Part shown: in pieces, positions 1-8,120 of the stretch
Position numbering within the stretch: position 1 is the first letter of the stretch
Layout of the letters: every line of letters begins with the position of its first letter
Origin: Janibacter limosus
Lineage (GTDB): Bacteria; Actinomycetota; Actinomycetes; Actinomycetales; Dermatophilaceae
Direction of reading: 5' to 3'
DNA: 64,000 nt
Assembly: GCF_004295485.1 (NCBI RefSeq)
Contig: NZ_CP036164.1
Coordinates: 3,410,001 to 3,474,000, forward strand
Program-made: the position numbers and the translations under genes
Notes under the pieces: generated by a model
What the model was told of the DNA's origin: nothing
Database searches by the model: none
What the model saw: only the letters and a program-made list of their open reading frames with translations

Positions 1-1351
1 CCTCGTCCTCGCCGGGTTGCTCGTCTCCTTCGCGGCGATCGCCGACCGGATCGGCCGCAAGCGGATGCTCATGACCGGGTACGCGATCTTCCTCGTGGCC
101 TCGCTCCTCGTGCTCCTGGCTGACTCTGCGGAGTCCGTCATCGCCCTGCGCATCTTCTTGGGTGTCGGCGGCGCGATGATCATGCCCAACACCCTCTCGC
201 TCATCCGGGTGATCTTCACCGACGCGAGCAAGCGGGCGACCGCGCTGAGCATCTGGGCCGCGGTGTCCGGTCTCGGGGCGGCCGTCGGGCCCTTCGTCGG
301 AGGCTTCCTCCTCGAGCACTTCTCCTGGCACGCGGCCTTCCTCGTCAACGTGCCGCTGATGATCGTCGCGATCATCGCCGGGCTGCTGATCCTGCCCGAG
401 TCCAAGGTGGTCGGCGCCGGACCGTGGGACGCCCTCGCCGCAGCGCTGTCACTGGTCGGCATGGTCCTCGTGGTGTGGGCGCTGAAGGACTTCGGCAAGA
501 AGGCGACCTTCGCCGACCCCGCCGCGCTGCTCGCCCTCGCGGTCGGCATCGGCGCCATGGTGTGGTTCGTGCTCCGCTGCCTGCGCAGCGCGCACCCGCT
601 GCTCGACATCAGGCTCTTTCGCAACCGACCCTTCTCCGCCGGCATCATCGCGGCCCTCGGCACCACCTTCGCCATGCTCGCCGCGCTGCTGCTGCTCACC
701 CAGTGGCTGCAGCTCGTGGACCACTCGAGCCCCATCGAGTCGGGCATCAAGCTCATCCCTGTCGCGCTAGCGGCCGCGGCCGCCTCACTCCTGGCCCCGC
801 CGCTGGCCCACCGCATCGGTGCGCGGGCCGTCCTCGCCGGTGGCCTCGCCATGGCCGGTGTCGGCCTGCTCGTCGTCGGCTTCGGCCCCGATGTCCTGAC
901 CTATCGCCTGGTCCTCGTCGCGATGCTCTTCGTCGGGACCGGTACGGGGTCGCTGGCCATCGCCTCGGCGATGATCATGCTCGGCTCGCCCGAGGACAAG
1001 GCCGGCAACGCAGGCGCACTCGAGGAGACCTCCTACGAGCTCGGCGGGACGCTCGGTGTGGCCGTCCTCGGCAGCATCTCGGCCCTGGTCTACAAGGACC
1101 ACCTCGCCGGCTCGAGAGTACTCGAGCAGGCCGGCCCGGAGGCCGCCCGACAGGCCCAGGACTCGCTGGGCGCGGCCACCGCCACCGCCGACCGGCTCGG
1201 GCTGCCCGCCCTCGCCCACGACGCGGGGGCCGCCTTCACCCAGTCGCTCCAGACGGCCGGCCTGGTCGGTGGGGTCCTCATGCTGGTCGTGGCGGCGACG
1301 GTCTTCGTCCTGACACCGCGCGGGACGGACATCGGGGGCACGACGCACTGA
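1..1351 (+). CDS. MFS efflux transporter, DHA2 type (5' partial)
   Basis: Inner-membrane drug:proton antiporter of the EmrB/QacA (DHA2, 14-TM) class; substrate unknown. The frame is already open at base 2, so the N-terminus lies outside the window and about 450 residues are visible. Seen directly: motif A (ADRIGRKR) close to the edge, antiporter motif C (GLGAAVGPFVGGF), the WHAAFLVNVP segment common in this class, and a long run of further hydrophobic segments. An in-frame TTG at 17 is not a credible start because motif A normally follows TM2. The next gene follows 34 bp downstream on the same strand. Confidence 0.9.
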   Translation, partial: LVLAGLLVSFAAIADRIGRKRMLMTGYAIFLVASLLVLLADSAESVIALRIFLGVGGAMIMPNTLSLIRVIFTDASKRATALSIWAAVSGLGAAVGPFVGGFLLEHFSWHAAFLVNVPLMIVAIIAGLLILPESKVVGAGPWDALAAALSLVGMVLVVWALKDFGKKATFADPAALLALAVGIGAMVWFVLRCLRSAHPLLDIRLFRNRPFSAGIIAALGTTFAMLAALLLLTQWLQLVDHSSPIESGIKLIPVALAAAAASLLAPPLAHRIGARAVLAGGLAMAGVGLLVVGFGPDVLTYRLVLVAMLFVGTGTGSLAIASAMIMLGSPEDKAGNAGALEETSYELGGTLGVAVLGSISALVYKDHLAGSRVLEQAGPEAARQAQDSLGAATATADRLGLPALAHDAGAAFTQSLQTAGLVGGVLMLVVAATVFVLTPRGTDIGGTTH

Positions 1352-1385
1352 GCGGCTGCTCAGGGTCGCGGGTAGCGTCCCGACC

Positions 1386-2144
1386 ATGAGCAGCTCTCTC
1401 GAGCGGGCCCTGCGGGCCGCGCGCCACGACGACTCCTCCGTGCGGCAGCGGGCCGCCTTCTGGCTCGGTACCCACGGCGACGAGTCGATCGCCGAGGAGC
1501 TCGTGTCACTGCTGGTCACCGAGCCGGACTTCTACGTCCGCGAGACGCTCACGTGGGCAGTGGTGACGAGGTCGGTGAGCACCTACCCGCTGCTGGTGCA
1601 GGCGCTGGCCGACCCCGGTCCCGCCCGCGTGCAGGTGCTCCACGCCCTGAGCAAGATCCGTGAGCCGGCCTCGGTCGCCGAGATCCTGCCCTTGGCCGAC
1701 GACGAGGACGATGCGGTCGCGGCCAAGGCGTGGTGGGCGCTCGGGCGCATCGGGACCCCGGGCGCCGTCGCGGCACTCGTCGACCATCTCGGTGACGAGG
1801 ACGAGTTCCGTCGCCGAGAGCTCACTCGGGCCCTGGAGCAGGCAGGCGAGGCTGCGGTTGCCGGGCTGGCGACCAGGCTGGACGACGCGGACGCGTCCGT
1901 GCGACGGCACGCGGCCGAGGTGCTGCTGGGCATCGGTGACCCCGCTGCCCGAGTGGCCGCCCCGGCGCTCCTGCGCGTCGTCGAGCACGACGACAAGGAG
2001 GTCGTCCTGCCCGCGATCGAGGCACTGGCCGAGCTCGGCCTGCCCGAGGTCGACGACGTGCTGGTCCGGCTGCGGGACGGCGAGGACGCCTGGCTGTCGA
2101 TCACGGCCGGCTGGCTGCTGACCGATCGTCACGAGCGGACCTGA
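1386..2144 (+). CDS. HEAT-repeat protein
   Basis: Cytoplasmic, all-helical repeat protein of 252 residues with no signal peptide or membrane segment. Several HEAT/PBS-lyase-like units of about 30 residues are visible, each with the pattern helix, A-x-x-x-L, helix and an acidic turn (for example LDDADASVRRHAAEVLLGIG around residues 160-180). Such proteins are scaffolds or, in the PBS-lyase branch, chaperone-like factors. No catalytic motif is present and the partner cannot be inferred. It follows the MFS gene by 34 bp and may be co-transcribed. Confidence 0.85.
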   Translation: MSSSLERALRAARHDDSSVRQRAAFWLGTHGDESIAEELVSLLVTEPDFYVRETLTWAVVTRSVSTYPLLVQALADPGPARVQVLHALSKIREPASVAEILPLADDEDDAVAAKAWWALGRIGTPGAVAALVDHLGDEDEFRRRELTRALEQAGEAAVAGLATRLDDADASVRRHAAEVLLGIGDPAARVAAPALLRVVEHDDKEVVLPAIEALAELGLPEVDDVLVRLRDGEDAWLSITAGWLLTDRHERT

Positions 2145-2159
2145 GCCGCGGACCGACGG

Positions 2160-2744
2160 TCAGCCGCGGTCCCAGGACCGCCCGAGGAAGGCGGCGAGCC
2201 GGGTCGTCGGTCCCGCTCCGGCGGGGGCCTCGACGGGGGTGCCGAAGGGCATCCCGGACCCACGGGGTGCCTCGGCCAGCGCGCGCTCACCGATGGCGTG
2301 GGCCTTGGCCGCCAGGGCCGGGTCGGCCTCGGGGTCCTGACCTGTGGCGACGGCCAGGTCCCACCCGTGCGCCACGGTCTCCATGACGAACCCGCCCAGC
2401 GCGGCCCCACCCGGAGCCGGTCCCCACGGTGCCGTGAGGGTGGTCGTGAGGAGCGCGTCGTCGCCCCACGCGCCCAGCGCCGCGGCGGCCTCCTCGCGGT
2501 AGCGCTCCCCGACGCCCTCCTCGTCGATGGCCACCTGCGGGGGCAGCTCGCGCCGGTTGCCGCCCGCGGCGACGGCCGTGACCTTGGCCGGGAGTGCCGA
2601 GATGTGCTGGAGCAGGCCGCGGACGTCGTACTCGGTGCACGGTGTGGGGGAGTCGAGCTGATCAGGTCGCACGGCACTGATGAGGTCGGCGACCCAGGTC
2701 TGGGCGGTGTCGAGATCGGGACGGAAGTCTGAGATCTGATCCAT
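2160..2744 (-). CDS. TIGR03086/maleylpyruvate-isomerase-like metal-binding protein
   Basis: About 194 residues of the DinB/maleylpyruvate isomerase N-terminal-like fold that is very common in actinomycetes. The SPTPCTEYDVRGLLQHI segment near residue 35 and the ETVAHGWDLAVATGQ segment near residue 115 are the usual metal-site helices of the TIGR03086 family. Members are metal-dependent, possibly mycothiol-dependent enzymes, mostly of unknown substrate. I chose ATG at 2744 (MDQISDF); longer starts would run into the divergent neighbour. It is convergent with the HEAT gene, 15 bp apart. Confidence 0.85.
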   Translation of the reverse strand: MDQISDFRPDLDTAQTWVADLISAVRPDQLDSPTPCTEYDVRGLLQHISALPAKVTAVAAGGNRRELPPQVAIDEEGVGERYREEAAAALGAWGDDALLTTTLTAPWGPAPGGAALGGFVMETVAHGWDLAVATGQDPEADPALAAKAHAIGERALAEAPRGSGMPFGTPVEAPAGAGPTTRLAAFLGRSWDRG

Positions 2745-2796
2745 ACTGATGATCGAACCCCCGACCCCCGACAGCGTCAACTGCCCAGGAGCTCAC

Positions 2797-3108
2797 GTGC
2801 CGGACATCGTCGTCACCGACCACGCGGACAAGGGCCGCTTCGAGGCTCATCAGGGAGTGGTGCTCGTCGGTTTCGCCGAGTACCAGCTCACCGACGACCT
2901 CTACGTCTTCACCCACACGCAGGTCGACCCGGCGCACGAGGGCAAGGGTGTCGGTGGGGCGCTGGCCCGAGGCGCCCTCGACCAGGTGCGGGCGGAGGGG
3001 ACGCGCCAGGTGCTCGCGGTCTGCCCCTTCATCGAGTCCTGGATGGCCAGGCACCCCGACTACGCGGACCTCAACCTGCGCGCGGCCCCCTCCGGCCCGG
3101 TCGACTGA
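2797..3108 (+). CDS. Small GNAT-fold N-acetyltransferase
   Basis: About 103 residues, matching the short single-domain GNAT branch (YjdJ-like). The acetyl-CoA pyrophosphate loop is visible as HEGKGVGGALARGAL around residue 50. The segment VCPFIESWMARHPDYADL near the C-terminus is characteristic of this branch. GTG at 2797 is taken as the start because AGGAG (2787-2791) sits 5 bp upstream; an ATG at 2749 would lack such a site and overlap the divergent promoter region. The substrate is unknown. Confidence 0.85.
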   Translation: MPDIVVTDHADKGRFEAHQGVVLVGFAEYQLTDDLYVFTHTQVDPAHEGKGVGGALARGALDQVRAEGTRQVLAVCPFIESWMARHPDYADLNLRAAPSGPVD

Positions 3109-3137
3109 GCGCCCGCCTCACGCCGGGCACGCCGCTC

Positions 3138-4544
3138 TCACGCCGGTCTCCGCAGCTCGACCGGCAGCTCCTCGAGCAGGCGCAGCCACACCTCGGCCGA
3201 GGTCGGATAGCTCGGCACCGCGTGGCGCAGGACGTGGACCGGGACCCGGCCGGTGATCGCCACCGTGGCAGCGTGGACGAGCTCGCCCACGTCCGGCCCC
3301 ACGAAGGTCGCTCCGAGCAGCAGACGAGTCCGCCGGTCGACGACGATCTGCGCGGTGCCCGAGACGTGATCGCGCAGCAGGGCCGCGCCGGCCACCCCGG
3401 ACACGGGGGCCGACGAGACGACCAGGTCGTGCCCGGCATCGCGGGCCTCCTCCTCGGTCATCCCGACCGACGCCACCTGTGGGTCGGTGAAGACCACCTG
3501 CGGCACGGGGGCGTCCTCGACCACGGCGGGTGCCGGGGCGCCCGTCGCGGAGGCGGCGATCTGGGCCCCGACGACCCGCGCCCGGTACTTGCCCCAGTGG
3601 GTCAGCGGAGCGTCCCCGCTGGCGTCACCGACGGCGTGGAGCCACCCGGGCAGACGGCCCTCGAGGACGTCGTCGGCGGTGAGGTCGACCGTCTCCAGCC
3701 CGACGTCGTCGAGGCGGGGTCGTCGACCGGTCGCGACGAGCACCTCGTCGGCCTCGACCGCACCGTCGTCGGTCTCGACCGTGACCGGACCGCCGTGGAC
3801 CCGGCCGACTCCGGTGTCCTGCGGGTCGGGTCGGGTGCAGCCGGTGCTCGACGTCGACAACCGGACGTCCACCCCCTTCGCCCGCAGGGAGTCGGCGATC
3901 TCCCGGCCGACGAAGGGCTCCAGCCCGGACAGCAGCCGCTCGCCGCGCACGAGCATCGTGACCTGCGAGCCGATGGCGCTCATCCACGTGGCCGCCTCGC
4001 ACGCGACGACGCCACCGCCGATGACCACGAGACGGTCGGGCACCTCGACGACGCCGGTCGCGTCGCGTGACCCCCACGGCCGCACGTCGACGAAGGGAGC
4101 GGGGACGGCGGGTGCGCTGCCCGTCGCGATGACCACGGCGTGCCGGGAACGCAGCCGCCGGGTGCCCTCGGGCCCGGTGACCTCGACGAGGCGGTCACCG
4201 ACGAGCCGGCCGTGCCCGCGCACGGTCGCGATGCCCGTGTCGTGGGCCCACCGGACCTGCCCCGCGTCGTCATAGGACGAGACCCAGGCGTCACGTCGGG
4301 CCAGGAGCGCGTCGCGGTCGACCTCGGTGGGGTGCACCCCCGGCAGGTCGTGCGTGGTGCCCGCGACGGAGATCGGTCGCAGCAGCGCCTTGCTCGGCAT
4401 GCAGGCCCAGTAGGAGCACTCGCCGCCGAAGAGCTCGCCCTCGACGAGGACGGCGCCGAGGTCGGTGCCCTCCGTCGCGTACTGCGCCGCGTTCTCGCCA
4501 ACGGGGCCGCCGCCGATGACGACGACGTCGTACTCGTCGGTCAT
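3138..4544 (-). CDS. FAD-dependent NAD(P)H pyridine nucleotide-disulfide oxidoreductase
   Basis: 468-residue class I flavoprotein disulfide reductase (dihydrolipoamide dehydrogenase/mercuric reductase-like). Visible: N-terminal FAD site VVVIGGGPVGENAA; redox-active disulfide GGECSYWACMPSKAL (CxxxxC) near residue 40; second Rossmann motif VVIGGGVVACEAA near residue 178; GDASG FAD-binding segment; and a C-terminal dimer domain with RHAVPSYPTSAE supplying the catalytic His. No mercury-binding Cys pair is seen at the C-terminus, so mercuric reductase is unlikely. The substrate disulfide or quinone is unknown. It overlaps the upstream ankyrin gene by 4 bp (ATGA). Confidence 0.88.
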   Translation of the reverse strand: MTDEYDVVVIGGGPVGENAAQYATEGTDLGAVLVEGELFGGECSYWACMPSKALLRPISVAGTTHDLPGVHPTEVDRDALLARRDAWVSSYDDAGQVRWAHDTGIATVRGHGRLVGDRLVEVTGPEGTRRLRSRHAVVIATGSAPAVPAPFVDVRPWGSRDATGVVEVPDRLVVIGGGVVACEAATWMSAIGSQVTMLVRGERLLSGLEPFVGREIADSLRAKGVDVRLSTSSTGCTRPDPQDTGVGRVHGGPVTVETDDGAVEADEVLVATGRRPRLDDVGLETVDLTADDVLEGRLPGWLHAVGDASGDAPLTHWGKYRARVVGAQIAASATGAPAPAVVEDAPVPQVVFTDPQVASVGMTEEEARDAGHDLVVSSAPVSGVAGAALLRDHVSGTAQIVVDRRTRLLLGATFVGPDVGELVHAATVAITGRVPVHVLRHAVPSYPTSAEVWLRLLEELPVELRRPA

Positions 4545-4933
4545 GACGTCCTCTCCTCGAGCAACGCGGCCTGACCGAACATCTCGGCGGTCGCCCGGGC
4601 GGTGGGTGTCCCGGCGTCTGGATCGGCGCCGTGATCGAGCAGGACGGCGACCACGTCGGGCTCAGCCTTGAAGATAGCGCCCGCGAGCGGGGTCTGGCCG
4701 CGGTCGTTGGGCCGGTTGACGTCGGCCCCTCGTCGGACGAGCTCACCGACCAGCCCGGCGTGGCCGTGATAGGCCGCGAGCATGAGCAGGGTGTTGCCCG
4801 CCGGGTCGGCGAGGTCGGCGGGAGCGCCCGCGTCGACATAGGCGGCGACCCGATCGGTCTGGCCCTCCCGCGCCCAGTCGAAGAGCTGGTGGGCCAGGTC
4901 GACGGCTGCCTCGTCAGGGGTTTGCTCGCTCAT
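4541..4933 (-). CDS. Ankyrin-repeat protein
   Basis: 130 residues with about three ankyrin repeats (NTLLMLAAYHGHAGLVGELVRRGADVN, then GQTPLAGAIFKAEPDVVAVLLDHGADP). Cytoplasmic protein-protein interaction module, no enzyme motif. It is first in a two-gene operon whose stop overlaps the start of the disulfide oxidoreductase (ATGA, 4541-4544). In several bacteria a small ankyrin protein accompanies a redox enzyme (AnkB next to catalase is the known case), so a role in stabilising or supplying the partner oxidoreductase is a reasonable but unproven inference. Confidence 0.88.
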   Translation of the reverse strand: MSEQTPDEAAVDLAHQLFDWAREGQTDRVAAYVDAGAPADLADPAGNTLLMLAAYHGHAGLVGELVRRGADVNRPNDRGQTPLAGAIFKAEPDVVAVLLDHGADPDAGTPTARATAEMFGQAALLEERTS

Positions 4934-5012
4934 CCACCCAGTGTGCCGGGCGAGGGTGGCACCCGCCAGCGACCACCGTCGGACCGCGGCGAGCCGTCTG
5001 CCGACCGGCCAC

Positions 5013-6203
5013 TCAGGGGAGTGCCTCGCCCTTCATCAGTCGTGAGCTGTAGACATTGGTGATCCGCACCCCGTCGAGCCAGGCGGTCAGCCGCTGCGCC
5101 TCGAGGGCGAGGGCGGACCTCCCTTCGCCACCGAGGTCGGTGCCGGGGCACTCGACGACGGACACGACGCCGTCGTCGTCCTGGACCCAGGCGCCCACGA
5201 TCCGGCCGTCCCACCACGCGGTGCTGCCGCCGTTGCCATTGCTGTCGAAGAGCAGCTCGCGGTGCGCCGGGTCGAGGTAGGCCTCGCGGTGCCTCCACCC
5301 CATCGTCGTCGGGTCGAGGGTGGGTAGCAGCGCGGCCCACGGGGAGACGTCGGCGACCGGGTCGAGGTCGTCGGGCAGCACCCATCCGGTGCGCTCGCGC
5401 TCGAGGGCGACCTCGACGGCACCGACCGCGGTGAGGGCCGCCCGGGTGGCGCCCTTGGTCGCGCCCAGCCACCACTGCACGTCCTCGAGCGTCCCGGGGC
5501 CGAAGCGGGCCAGCCAACGTCGCACGAGCTGGGCATAGGCATCGTCGAGGGGCAGTGGCGCGATGCTCTCGCCGAGCCAGTCGGGCAGCAGCGTCCAGGC
5601 CGGTTTGGACAGTCGCCAGTGACCGGCGTTGGGCCCCCGGGTGAGCCTCCCCTCGGCGCCGAGCCACGTGAGCACCCGGGGAGCGAGGTTGAAGGTGCCG
5701 CCGTAGCGCTTGTCCGCGTTGACCGTGATGGCGCCCGACAGCTCGGGCAGCTCCTCACGCAGGGCCCTGGCGGGGAGCGCCGGCGAGCCGGTCAGCCGGT
5801 CGACGACGGCCGCGCCGGCGGCGTCGAGCCAGGCGTCACCGTCGGCGGCGATGCCGTGCCGTGCGGCATCGCGGGCGATGAGGCGCCGTTGCTCGGGCGC
5901 GATCCGTGAGAGCGCGACGCCCAGTGCCGCCGGAAGCAGGTCGCGGGGGAAGGCGAAGAGGGTCCGGCGCATCGCCAGCTGCTTGACGAGCGAGCGGTCC
6001 TCGTAGAGCGCCGTCTCGACGTCGGCGGGGGTGGTGCCCCTGGTCCGGGCGCCGACGGCCAGGTGGACGGTCGCCGCCTCGGTCGCGTGGAGGCAGACGA
6101 CCGCCTCGGCGGCACCGACCGGACCGCTCGCCCGGTGCTCGGGGTGCAGCCCGTGCCGGACCGCCAGCCGGGCGCGGCGCTCGCGGTCGTCGACCAGACG
6201 CAC
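5013..6203 (-). CDS. Winged-helix DNA-binding protein (HTH_42/AlkZ-like)
   Basis: 396 residues. The family hallmark GNGGSTAWWDGRIVGAWVQ (about residue 325) and the N-terminal LHATEAATVHLAVGARTRG segment identify the HTH_42 superfamily. This superfamily includes AlkZ DNA glycosylases that excise bulky or cross-linked bases, but most actinomycete members are uncharacterised and I do not see a clear AlkZ catalytic Gln motif. Its stop is 79 bp from the ankyrin gene start. The downstream-facing methyltransferase gene ends 3 bp upstream of this start, so the two are probably one transcript. Confidence 0.82.
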   Translation of the reverse strand: MRLVDDRERRARLAVRHGLHPEHRASGPVGAAEAVVCLHATEAATVHLAVGARTRGTTPADVETALYEDRSLVKQLAMRRTLFAFPRDLLPAALGVALSRIAPEQRRLIARDAARHGIAADGDAWLDAAGAAVVDRLTGSPALPARALREELPELSGAITVNADKRYGGTFNLAPRVLTWLGAEGRLTRGPNAGHWRLSKPAWTLLPDWLGESIAPLPLDDAYAQLVRRWLARFGPGTLEDVQWWLGATKGATRAALTAVGAVEVALERERTGWVLPDDLDPVADVSPWAALLPTLDPTTMGWRHREAYLDPAHRELLFDSNGNGGSTAWWDGRIVGAWVQDDDGVVSVVECPGTDLGGEGRSALALEAQRLTAWLDGVRITNVYSSRLMKGEALP

Positions 6204-6206
6204 GAC

Positions 6207-6887
6207 TCAGGCCTTGCGCGCCACGGCGAGGAAGACGGAGTAGTCGCGGCCCTCCTTGACGACCTTGCCCGCGTCGCCGACGCTCACGTCGGTGAGTCCG
6301 GCCGCCTCGATCTGCGTGGCCAGCTCGTCGCGCGAGAACCCGTGGTGCCCGCCGAAGTCGTGGTCGTGGAAGCTGCCGTCCTCGCGGTCGAGGTCGGCGA
6401 TGCAGAGGTGACCTCCGGCATCGAGCAGCTCGGCGAAGCCGGCGAGCACCCGGTCCAGCTGCTGCACGTGGTGCATGACGTTGGACGTCAGGACGAGGTC
6501 GAAGCGGTCGGTCGGGACCGGGGCCGACTCGAGGTCGAGGTCCCACACCCGGGAGGGCGAAGGGAGGGCCCCCGCCTCGACCTTGTCCGCCAGGACCTGC
6601 CGCATGCCCGAGGAGTTGTCGGCGAAGGTGAGCGTGGGCTCGACGAGGTGCGGCAGGAGGGCGGCGGTCACCAGGCCCGTGCCGGCGCCGTACTCGAGCA
6701 CCCGGGCACGGGCAGGAAGGGAGATCGCGGCCGCGATGGCCTCGGCGACCTCACCCGACTGCCGGAGCTTGTCCGGGTCGTCGTCCCAGGTCGAGGCCCG
6801 GTCGTCGAAGTGCCCGCTGCCCGAATGACCTGCGTGGCCCTCGTGCCCGTGCCCGGTGTGCTCGTGTCCCTCGTGTCCGCTGCTCAT
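6207..6887 (-). CDS. SAM-dependent methyltransferase with His-rich N-terminus
   Basis: 226-residue class I methyltransferase. After an unusual N-terminal stretch of alternating His, Gly and Glu (about nine His in residues 1-26) comes a standard Rossmann methyltransferase: motif I VLEYGAGTGLVTA near residue 62, motif II acidic residue after LTFADNS, and the post-motif LVLTSNVMHHV near residue 130. Substrate not identifiable; the fold resembles small-molecule or quinone methyltransferases. The His-rich head could bind Zn, Ni or Cu, or be a low-complexity linker. No membrane segments. Confidence 0.88.
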   Translation of the reverse strand: MSSGHEGHEHTGHGHEGHAGHSGSGHFDDRASTWDDDPDKLRQSGEVAEAIAAAISLPARARVLEYGAGTGLVTAALLPHLVEPTLTFADNSSGMRQVLADKVEAGALPSPSRVWDLDLESAPVPTDRFDLVLTSNVMHHVQQLDRVLAGFAELLDAGGHLCIADLDREDGSFHDHDFGGHHGFSRDELATQIEAAGLTDVSVGDAGKVVKEGRDYSVFLAVARKA

Positions 6888-6935
6888 GTGCCAACCCTGC
6901 CACCGGGTTGGGACAACCGACAGGGGAGCGCAACG

Positions 6936-6972
6936 CCGAAGGGCCCCGACCGTGACGGTCGGGACCCTTCGG
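6936..6972 (-). terminator. Terminator of the first NlpC/P60 gene
   Basis: Arms CCGAAGGG-C-CCCGACCG and CGGTCGGG-A-CCCTTCGG with loop TGA lie just downstream of the minus-strand NlpC/P60 gene ending at 7005. There is no U-tract, as is common in actinomycetes. The hairpin is closely related in sequence to the one at 11042-11076. Confidence 0.75.
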
Positions 6973-7004
6973 TGGTGTCGACGCGGTGCGTCGTCAGTGG
7001 TGGA

Positions 7005-7811
7005 TCAGAAGCGACCGTACGTCACGTCGTCGGTCCAGATGTCGCGCTCGCTGACTCCGGTGCTGGGGTTGCCTGCGTCGATGATCTTGCCGTCTCCGGC
7101 GTAGATCCCGTTGTGGTACGCGGGGTTGCCGAAGAAGACGATGTCACCGGGCTGTGGGTCGGAGACCGGGGTGGCCGCCGCCTGCTGGTCCTGGGTGGTG
7201 CGCGGCACATCCTTGCCGGCAGCCTCGTACACGTGCTGGACGAAGCCCGAGCAGTCGAAGCCCGAGGTGCTCGTGCCGCCCATGACATAGGGCGTCCCGA
7301 CGAGTCCGCGGGCCGTCTCGACGATCGAGGAGTCCGATGCCGGGCTGCTCGTCGAGGCAGCGGCGGTCTCGGAGGAGCTCGCCGTCGACGTCGTGGAGCC
7401 ACTCGACAGGCCCATCCTGGAGCCCGTCTCGCTGCCGACGATGCCGTCGGCCGACAGTCCGTGGTCGTTCTGCCAGCTGATGACGCCCTGCTCGGTCTCG
7501 CTGCCGAAGACGCCGTCGGAGGTGACGCCGACCTTGTCCTGGATCTGCTCGACGACGATGCCACGGTCGCCGACGCGCACGACGTCGTCGAAGGACGAGC
7601 TGCTGGTCGCGGTGCCGGCGCTCGGTGCGCTGGCGGTCGAGGTCGACGACGCCGGTGCCTCGGGTCCGCCCTGGGCGGCGGCGCCCGTCGCGGTCATCAT
7701 CGATGCTCCGAGGCCGAGGGCCGTTGCGGCGAGGACTCCGGCGCCAGCGCGGTGCGCGGCGGTCCGGTGCGTGCGACGTGCGCTGTGACGCGCGGTGTGG
7801 AAGGTACTCAT
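7005..7811 (-). CDS. Secreted NlpC/P60 (C40) peptidoglycan endopeptidase
   Basis: 268-residue exported cell-wall hydrolase that cuts stem peptides of peptidoglycan. It has a signal peptide with a basic N-region and an Ala-rich core ending GAAAQG. One peptidoglycan-binding_1 domain follows (VRVGDRGIVVEQIQDKVG ... ISWQNDHGLSADGIVG). After a Ser/Thr/Ala linker comes the C40 catalytic domain with Cys in TSGFDCSGFVQHVY, His in PAYHNGIYAG and a third polar residue downstream. Start ATG 7811 has AGGAG just upstream. It is a paralogue of the protein at 11110-12099, which has two binding domains. The 5' leader is about 125 nt and structured. Confidence 0.93.
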   Translation of the reverse strand: MSTFHTARHSARRTHRTAAHRAGAGVLAATALGLGASMMTATGAAAQGGPEAPASSTSTASAPSAGTATSSSSFDDVVRVGDRGIVVEQIQDKVGVTSDGVFGSETEQGVISWQNDHGLSADGIVGSETGSRMGLSSGSTTSTASSSETAAASTSSPASDSSIVETARGLVGTPYVMGGTSTSGFDCSGFVQHVYEAAGKDVPRTTQDQQAAATPVSDPQPGDIVFFGNPAYHNGIYAGDGKIIDAGNPSTGVSERDIWTDDVTYGRF

Positions 7812-8120
7812 GTAGATCTCCTGCGCCCGCGGCGAGCTCTGCTCCACCACGCCTACCGGCACTGCAGGGGAAACCTCCGGGGTGGTAGGTCACGGCGTGC
7901 CCCGAAGTACCCCGACGCGTGTCGGGGCCGCGGAGAACACTAGGCCATTTGGTCACGAAATGGTAACGAGCGCTTGGGGTGGCGCAGCTCGTCGACATCC
8001 ACCCCGTCGCCGCCCGGCATGCGCCTCGCGACGTACGCCGGGTGTCGCTCACGGGCGGATGTCGCAGGGCGACGACCCGAGGAGTGTGGACACATCACCA
8101 GCCGACTCCAGGAGGACCCC
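7812..8120. other. Non-coding divergent region between NlpC/P60 gene 1 and SHOCT gene
   Basis: 309 bp without a gene. The left part (7812-7936) is the structured leader of the NlpC/P60 gene: a GC hairpin CCCCGAC..GTCGGGG at about 7911-7928 and a CCTACC/GGTAGG pairing nearer the gene. 7937-7967 holds its promoter. The right part (7968-8110) serves the SHOCT gene; an 8-bp inverted repeat CGACATCC (7993-8000)/GGATGTCG (8057-8064) is the only structure I see there. Confidence 0.6.
7937..7967 (-). promoter_or_regulatory. Promoter and direct-repeat activator site of NlpC/P60 gene 1
   Basis: Read on the minus strand: GTTACC-ATTTC-GTGACC (7951-7967) followed 8 bp later by a -10-like TAGTGT (7937-7942). 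There is no good -35. The same arrangement occurs before the paralogue at 12308-12338. Direct hexamer repeats spaced by 5 bp are the general form of MtrA response-regulator sites that control wall-hydrolase genes in actinomycetes; the assignment to MtrA is inference. Confidence 0.6.

Noticed and set aside
3138..4544. Mercuric reductase
   Set aside because: Redox Cys pair present but no C-terminal Cys pair, no N-terminal HMA domain and no mer genes nearby.
7993..8064. Inverted repeat CGACATCC/GGATGTCG upstream of the SHOCT gene as an operator
   Set aside because: The arms are 56 bp apart and no promoter elements align with them; probably chance.
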